In this document: positions 55,047-61,373 of the stretch, piece after piece
How the letters are laid out: each line of letters starts with the position of its first letter
Numbering within the stretch: the stretch's first letter is position 1
From: Gyrodactylus bullatarudis
Lineage: Eukaryota; Platyhelminthes; Monogenea; Gyrodactylidea; Gyrodactylidae
Direction of reading: 5' to 3'
NCBI GenBank assembly: GCA_012064415.1
Contig: SSNU01000028.1
Location: forward strand, 1 to 61,373
Length of the DNA stretch: 61,373 bases
Translations under genes and position numbers: made by a program
Notes under the pieces: generated by a model
Told to the model about the DNA's origin: nothing
What the model saw: the letters and a program-made list of their open reading frames with translations, nothing else
Database searches by the model: none

Positions 55047-56203
55047 TAATGGAAACCAGATTGATTTCGTTAAAATTTTTCAGATTTACAAACGCCAATT
55101 TAAAAGATATTCATAGACAAGATTACTTTCTCAATTTTGAATATATTACAAAACACCAGATATCAGAATTTTATTTTATATTGTACAAAAATTACCTTTC
55201 ATTTCGATTTTTTCTATTATCATTCCTTTTTCAATAAAGAATCATTTTCTAACAAAAAAAAAAAAAAAAATGCGAAAGCCTGGAATAATGCTGAAATTTT
55301 CCGAAATTGGTTGAATAACTTTGGAGCCCACTTCCAAAACAGGAATATTCTCTTATTATTGGATAATGTTCCCTTTCATCACATTCCTATACCTCCTGCA
55401 AATGTTCGTCTATTGTTCCTACCTCCCAATACGACTTCTATTACACAACCGTTGGATCAAGGAATTATATGGAGCTTCAAGTCGAATTTTAAGAACATTT
55501 TATCAAGGCATTATGAAATTCCATCAATATCAACTGCTTACAGATGGGTTGTAAAAGCTTTCGATGATGTCAAAACTTCAGTGGTGGTGAAATGCTTTAA
55601 AAATTCTAAAATTTGGAGAAATGCATGAATAAATTTCTTTCTAATTCTTTTGATTCTTATTAATAATAAGTTAATATTAATCAAATGATTATTCCAGATG
55701 AAAGCATGTTTAATGCAATATGCTTATCTAAAATTACGGGGTCCTTGTGAATGAACGAGTGTATACGAACATTAGTCATAATTACCCTGTAATTACACAT
55801 TGTGTAATACACAATTGATTTAGTTAATGTCCCTCCCTCCATATGTGAGAAAGATAGTCAGAAAGTCTTTTTTCAATTTTTAATTCTGATTTTCAATTTC
55901 AGATTAGGATTTTAAAAGTTACTTTCTGCAAATTCTATTCGAAATAGCAATACTAAATATGGTATAGAAATGATCAGCAGAAAAATCTCTTTCGAAAGGT
56001 ATTAATTTGGTTGAAAATTAATTTTTAGTCTATTCTCGGTTAAATATGCCTGCTTACAAGTAGTCACGATTTATAAAAGAAAATTTTGAGGGGCAGAGAT
56101 TAGGGGGATAACTTTTACACAGTTATTAAAGAGGGAGTACTGTAGATTAATTAATTTTGCTTATAAACACTTTGGCGATTGAAATTATAAATTTTCTCAT
56201 TGA

Positions 56204-57388
56204 AATGTATATGTTACAGTATAACCTTTGAATCAGTATGTTTATAAATAAACTAGTATAAGTTTTGAGCCAGTACGAAAACAGTATATCCTTTGAATAG
56301 ATAGTTTCTCAAGGGTTATACTGATTTCGTACTGATTAATCGCAGTATAACCTTTGAATCAGTTTGTTTTTTATGTTTGATTTCAATCTTATTTCACCAG
56401 GGTTTTTGTAATCAGGCCTTTAGAGTATTCTTCCTATAAAAATACATGAAATACTTTTTGGTCTAACCCTTCAAAAATGACCAATTAAAACTTGCCAACA
56501 CTTTCTTTATAGTTTTGATTTCATTTGTTTCATTAAATTATCAAAGATGTCTCAGGATGACGACGTTAGAGCTAAAAAAAATTTTCATGATTACATAGAG
56601 CAAACAACTGGAAATTTTCTTATCTCCGAAATTGAATATTCATCCTTATAAGTCGTATTAAGTTTTTACAAAACACTGTAACAAAAAAATTATCACGTGA
56701 TTATTACCTCTTGTGTGATGTGCTGATCATTGATAAAGTGATAAAGATAGCGAAAAAGTACTCAAATTCGTACATCAGAATGAAGTTTTTAATATTATCA
56801 AGACTGCTCATTCAAAATTATTACACCCAGGTCGATATAGAATGAATTCTGAACTTAGAGACAAATATAAGAATATAACAGTAAAACAGTTCATAGACTT
56901 ATGCATCTTGATCGTGGATTCACTTCAGGACAATTGGAAATATTGAATGAAAATTTCATTAATCCAGAAGAAGTACCGAGAAAAGATATTTCTGTTCGAG
57001 GCGCAGCAATAGATTCTTCCCTTAGTTCTGGTCAAGGGTATCAGAAATGCAATTGAACAAAATCGTGTCAGACCAACCAATGTCAGTTTAAGAAAAGAGG
57101 TGTGCTATGTAATTCGAAATGTCACTATTCCATGCAATGTTCGAACAAATAGAAAAGATTTTAAAGTTTTGATACAAAAGGTTTTCATTTTTCTATTAAT
57201 TAAAAACATAATTAATTTAAAATGTATTAGAGAGAATAGAATATAAGACAAATTGTACCATGAGAGTAAACTCATTAAAACTTTTGAGAAAGAATTCAAA
57301 GGATAAACTAATTTCGTACTGGCTCAAAACTTATACTATTTTATTTATAAACATACTGATTCAAAGGTTATACTGTAACATATACATT
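56204..57388 (+). mobile_element. Integrase-type DNA transposon remnant with near-perfect TIRs
   Basis: The ~77-bp terminal inverted repeats (left AATGTATATGTTACAGTATA, right its complement) differ by about one base. Inside, 56547-57152 holds a broken transposase: an RDYYLLCDVL-like N-terminus, an integrase zinc-binding region (IIKTAHSKLLHPGRYRMNSE, KYKNITVKQFIDLC), then directly a C-terminal Cys cluster (GQGYQKCN, CQTNQCQFKKRGVLCNSKCH). The integrase catalytic core between them is missing. This domain order matches KRBA2-like/Ginger-type integrase transposases as I recall them. No clear target duplication. Deletion with fresh TIRs suggests mobilisation in trans. Confidence 0.7.
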
Positions 57389-57509
57389 ATGGCGTTGGAT
57401 TCTGATTTAGTTGATATTTATTTTCGAATTAGAACAAGGAATTCAAAATGAATACTTTGAAAAACTCTTAATTATTCTTAATTAACTGATTTAAGAGAAA
57501 GAATTCTCT

Positions 57510-57960
57510 TTGGAGACATTTTAAATTTTGAACTGGCGGGATTTTTTTAAACGTTGACTCGATATATTTTGTTGATTTCAAGATGTGAGAGGAATCAAAC
57601 GTTATTTTTCAGGATCAGGATTAGACATTTTGAACTGATCTTGGATCTTCCTAATTTATCAATTTCCAAGCAGTAAAACCATCGAAAAACAGGAAGTAGA
57701 TTTTCACACGTGAATGGAGTGTTTTCTAAAATCTCTACGACTAGTTTTGGTATTCTTGTCTACTGATGATCCTGAAAAATAAAGTTTGATATCGACAGAA
57801 AATTTCAACTCAAAGTAATGAAAGGAAAATTTAAAATGTCTCCAAATTTTTTCAAAAAAAAGACAAATTTTAAAATTTTTTTTCTTAAATCAGTGAAAAA
57901 TTTTGATTTTTGCAAAAATCATAAATTGCCAAATTAATCGAAAATAGATGCAAATTTTAA
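57510..57960. repeat. Hairpin repeat related to MITE family X
   Basis: 'ggagacattttaaattttga' at the left is mirrored by 'tttaaaatgtctccaaattt' at the right. Inner words 'aggatcaggattagaca' and 'tctactgatgatcctgaaaa' also mirror. Part of the left arm recurs at 49.07 kb. Confidence 0.5.
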
Positions 57961-60900
57961 CATGAAGTTTGAATGGTTTAATTAGATCTTGACGAAAAAT
58001 TGATAGAAATTCAAATTACCAGTGTCTTATCCAACAAGGCTTTGGAAGAAGGTCATATAAGAAGTTGAAAATGATATTTTTTCTTCATTAACCAATTGGG
58101 TACAGTATTTCAAGAAGAGGGATCGGCAAAAATATTTTACCCTTCTACTAATGAGCAATGAGATGAATTTAGTCGACCAGTTTGACGGCTTTTATCTTTC
58201 AAGTTCAAATTTGTTAAAATTTTGTATATTTCATCTATATTTAGTAGGAGTAAATTTCATGATTTCTAATTTAATTGATTCATGATCGATCAGAAAATTT
58301 TATAATTAACAATTTGCATTAGCTCTAATAGAGCTAAAAATTTTCATTTCGTCAATATTTTGCCAACAAAGGTTTAGATTTGCATAAATAGTACAAAAAT
58401 TGAGGGGAAGAATATTCAATGAATATTATTCATCCTGTGAGCCATCATGTGTGTAATTAACTGTGATTTCAATTATTTATTATGAAATAAAATTATGGTC
58501 AAAAAATCATGAACCACAAAATCCTAAGAATAACAATTTTTTCATTAAAACATTTCCCTTGTAATATTGTTTATTTACATAACTCGAAGTATCGTACACT
58601 ATTGGACTTGTAAGACTAAGCAATGCATTTTGTAATTACTAAAATTTATTTCCTGAAATCTACTCAAAATTTTATTAAATTTAAACTTGAATAATAGATA
58701 AAGCTCGCAAATTAAGTCAACTTAAGATCGATATATCCCGGTATGCAATTTTCCAAAATTCAACAAAACGAGAGTACTGAATGATCGTTTATTTTCAAAG
58801 TTCTAGTCGTCTATAGTGAACTTTCATGAAATTTCAATCAAACTAGACTTCGAAGGAAATTGTAATAACCAAAGCATTTAAGCAAAGTTTTTTTTCTAAA
58901 GTGATATTCTCTTATACCATATTATTATATCTATAGAAAAGCAATGTTTAGACACACGAAGGCTTGTCAAATTTTTTCCATACAATTATCTCTTTCATTT
59001 CGATATTTCTAGAAAAACTCCCCTGCCAAGTTTAAAATAAATAAATCAAGGAATATTGATTAATATTTTTCAAAAAACATTTATTCGATTCTTTGAGGCG
59101 TGAATTTTCTAATTAATTTTCCTATTTCTAACCTATTAATAGATCTTTTGAGTAAAACTAATAAAAAACGATATTCTATTTGAGTTCTTTCATCTATGGT
59201 TTCCAATATGAAAGATGCTATGTATCAGTTATTTCACTTAAATTTTTCATGCTAGGACCTTTACATCAATCAAGTTTGTAATTATACTTTCATGATGCAT
59301 TATTAAAGTATTTTTAGATAAGCTAAAAACGACAATATTCAGAAAAAGTTTTAGATTAAATTAAACCATACCAGAAGAATTTTTCAATACAACCATTCAA
59401 AAAGTATAAGATTTTCTTTAAAGTCTAATTTCCACCAATCAGAGAGAAGAACTATGGAATTTCAGCAATATGGATAATTTCCAAATTTGATGCATCTATA
59501 TAAATATAGGAAAATTTTTAATTGATGAATAGTCTGTTTCATCATTCTTTCCATTGAACAATCGAATTTTATTAATTCTCGAAATATTCAATGAAATTTT
59601 CTCATTATCTTAATGAATTTTAATTTATGTTGAAAGCATATAAAGATAAAATCATTCTGGATTCAAATCATCTAGCCTTTCCATACAATAAAGAATAAGG
59701 TTCTAACTTTGATTCTTTCACATAATATCAAGGTGTAATTTATGTAATAATTAGAGCATCAAAAAGTCCTATAAGTCCTTTTGGTTATTTGAGATCTATC
59801 TATTTCATATCTATCCAGAAAAATGCAATTCAAGTTTTGATTACTCAACTGGTTTGAATTAAAGGTTACGTTAATCCTATTTCTAAACTAACTATCCTTA
59901 TTATGAATGCTGTTATTTTAGGGGCTAAGGGTCTCACATTTACTTTCTAAACTCGTCAGTATTACTTCGAATTTTATTTTAAATTACTTTGCAATTACCA
60001 TCATTTGAGGATACAAATATCACGTTGAAAAACGCACAGTCTACTTCTTGAAATGTAGAAAGATCCTTTACTATCATGAAGAATTTCTTTATTGATAAAA
60101 TTTATCTTTCTATTTGACCTATATTTTTTTTATTGGTTAAATTTTAGGGTCCTAAAAAAGGGGAATTAATTAAAGGCTCCAGTTTTCCAATAGAATTAAG
60201 TTGATTCATCATAAATGCTATAAAATGAGTTAAAGTTCGAATGTGTACCTGAATAATAATGCTAAAAAAATAAACCATGTTCTTCTATTATGGACATAAA
60301 TTATATGATTAAATGCTGATAATTTCGATCAAAAAAATAGATTTTCAGATTTTTCATCATTATGGAATTTAAAATATATTTTTTTCCCTCACATTTCGGC
60401 AAAAATTATTGAATTTTTTGTTAAAATTATCAGCTAGCTTCACATTCAAATTTTAGTAGGCAAATTTTAATAATAATCGATTCTCTAGTAATCGTTCAAT
60501 GGAATTGTGAATTCACCAAATTGAAATATCGTGTCCTTAAAAAAATTCATAGAGGCATGATATAATTTAACATGTTAATTTTTTCCATTCTGGTCGGTTA
60601 TTTAATTTAATTCAAAGTTTCACAATACTCTGTACAAGGATTAAAAGAGAAATTGGTTAAATTCCCACGTCTAAAAACAATACGTTAAACTTTGAAATTT
60701 AATTGATGAACTTAAGCGAAAAAAAGTTTATTATAAACTTTCAATTAGTAAACTAGATACAGTACAGTATATCAGTCACCAATAAGAGTTCTTAAAGAAA
60801 TGGGAGAGCAAATACATTATCTAAATTAAAATCTATTGAATTGAAAAAAAATCATATTTGACAATGAATGTGAAAAACAGTCAGAAATCATTAGAAACTA

Positions 60901-61045
60901 TAGTAAAACTTTTATGATGATCAATATTTAATAACTGTCAAATGAAACAAAGCCAATTTAGGTAATTGAGTTATTGTAACTATGATTAGGATAACAAGTA
61001 AAAAAGAATTATGAAAAGAAAGTTTGTTACCTATCGCTAATTTAA
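57961..61045. other. 3.1 kb AT-rich region without recognisable features
   Basis: No open frame of note, no repeat tip and no RNA motif seen on either strand. It could be intronic or intergenic; the sequence does not tell which. Confidence 0.5.
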
Positions 61046-61215
61046 CTAAAGCTAGTTGACATAAAGATGAGAATCTTCTATTTTTACAAAAATCAATTCC
61101 AGGATGAAATAAATTGAATCTTGCTAAAATTAGATCATTTTAAGAATATCGAAAATGCATGAATTTCCCATTATTTCAAGCAATTTGATATTGAAATTTT
61201 GGATCAAGATTTTTT
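61046..61215. repeat. Hairpin MITE, subfamily X2, left part
   Basis: Starts AAGCTAGTTGACATAAAGAT after TA, continues with 'gctaaaattagatcatttta' and 'atcgaaaatgcatgaatttc', then decays before the window end. Confidence 0.5.
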
Positions 61216-61373
61216 TTGTTAGAAATAAACCTTATCTTGAATTGAAAATATAAATACAAATTATAACGAAATCTGCTTGTACAAATAGAAATAAAATACA
61301 ATAAATAAAATGGATAGATTGATCTGTACAATTATAAAATGATAAAATGACAAGTCATAAAATAAGGTAAAGG

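Larger units (their letters stand above)
51399..55273 (+). mobile_element. Near-full-length non-LTR retrotransposon with target duplication and poly(A)
   Basis: LINE 51405-55267 inserted in the pogo transposase. The hexamer AAATGC occurs at 51399-51404 and again right after the poly(A) run (55268-55273). AATAAAG lies about 30 bp before the A run. The 5' untranslated region is only about 20 nt, so slight 5' truncation is possible. Two open frames are intact, so it may be recently active. Apurinic-type endonuclease plus RT without an obvious RNase H points to the CR1/Jockey group. Confidence 0.9.
50326..55628 (+). pseudogene. pogo-type transposase (DD30D), interrupted
   Basis: Coding blocks in order: 50326-50606 (N-terminal helix-turn-helix, LVNQGKTSSEISEILEIS); after a probable GT-AG intron (about 50607-50677) the CENP-B-like DNA-binding region, NEYSIKDKLAILDRCDLSGR and VSHGWIEKFKHRN; then the catalytic domain with FNVDETALFF (first D, 51162) and KYPPFVIGK. 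The LINE sits at 51405-55267. Coding resumes at 55274 with AWNNAEIFRNWL, LLLLDNVPFH (second D, 55362) and ITQPLDQGI (third D, 55455), with exactly 30 residues between the last two as in pogo. Removing the LINE and one target copy joins YNGNA to KAWNN in frame. A 28-bp interruption near 51.32-51.34 kb, bounded by GGTAA on both sides, also breaks the frame or is a small intron. Confidence 0.85.
49882..56084 (+). mobile_element. pogo-family DNA transposon split by a LINE
   Basis: Inverted terminal repeats of at least 250 bp, near-perfect, lie at 49882-50140 and 55830-56084 (ATTTTCTTTTATAAATCGTG at the left tip). Weaker mirrored words continue inward to the gene (for example AATGTTCGTA and TACGAACATT). 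Without the LINE the element is about 2.3 kb, normal for pogo/Tigger. No convincing target duplication is seen at the tips. Confidence 0.85.

Noticed and set aside
59940..59985. CTGACGAG followed by GAAA on the minus strand, as another hammerhead
   Set aside because: Only five nucleotides separate the two core strands, helix II cannot close, and no cleavage triplet with pairing was found.

Overview
The window looks like nuclear DNA of an invertebrate animal. It is very AT-rich (roughly 70% by eye), has short spliceosomal introns (two of 37 nt), and is filled with eukaryotic mobile elements: piggyBac, hAT, Merlin, pogo, an integrase-type DNA transposon, a Ty3/gypsy fragment, Penelope-like elements, non-LTR retrotransposons, a tRNA-derived SINE and several families of inverted-repeat MITEs. 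I see no bacterial operons, rRNA, intact tRNA or CRISPR array. I cannot name the species. Tiny introns plus hammerhead-bearing SINEs recall flatworms, but other invertebrates are possible.

Layout. 0-6.9 kb: MITEs, one Penelope endonuclease fragment and hammerhead-like motifs. 7.1-8.9 kb: decayed piggyBac. 9.8-10.5 kb: MITE half and Penelope tail. 11.3-13.7 kb: decayed hAT interrupted by two hammerhead-bearing repeats. 14.3-15.2 kb: a divergent pair of small single-span membrane protein genes, possibly host genes. 16.1-17.3 kb: gypsy RT fragment. 18.5-25.5 kb: cluster of Penelope copies, including a 686-bp run of N, and a Merlin element with an 8-bp target duplication. 28.4-30.9 kb: tandem pair of three-exon genes for short secreted-then-membrane Cys-rich proteins resembling the Shisa superfamily, the best host-gene candidates. 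31.3-36.8 kb: truncated LINE, two long-TIR elements, several hammerhead motifs and a tRNA-SINE/hammerhead composite. 37-49 kb: mostly MITE hairpins and unannotatable AT-rich DNA. 49.9-56.1 kb: pogo transposon split by a near-intact LINE with a clean target-site duplication. 56.2-57.4 kb: deleted integrase-type element. 57.4-61.4 kb: almost featureless.

The main unusual signal is about twenty hammerhead-ribozyme (HHR) cores or relics of at least four designs. Family P lies in Penelope 3' tails. Family A (8-nt stem-loop II, ATAAA/TTTAT stem III) lies in an inverted-arm repeat and solo copies. Family B lies just 3' of a tRNA-like region in a SINE. Designs C and D occur as isolated cores. In the best copies the helices can be paired by hand with a permitted NUH cleavage site. 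HHRs in Penelope elements and in SINE-like repeats are known from the literature; the inverted-arm family A element and this density are what deserve follow-up. All calls come from reading the sequence; no search or folding was run.
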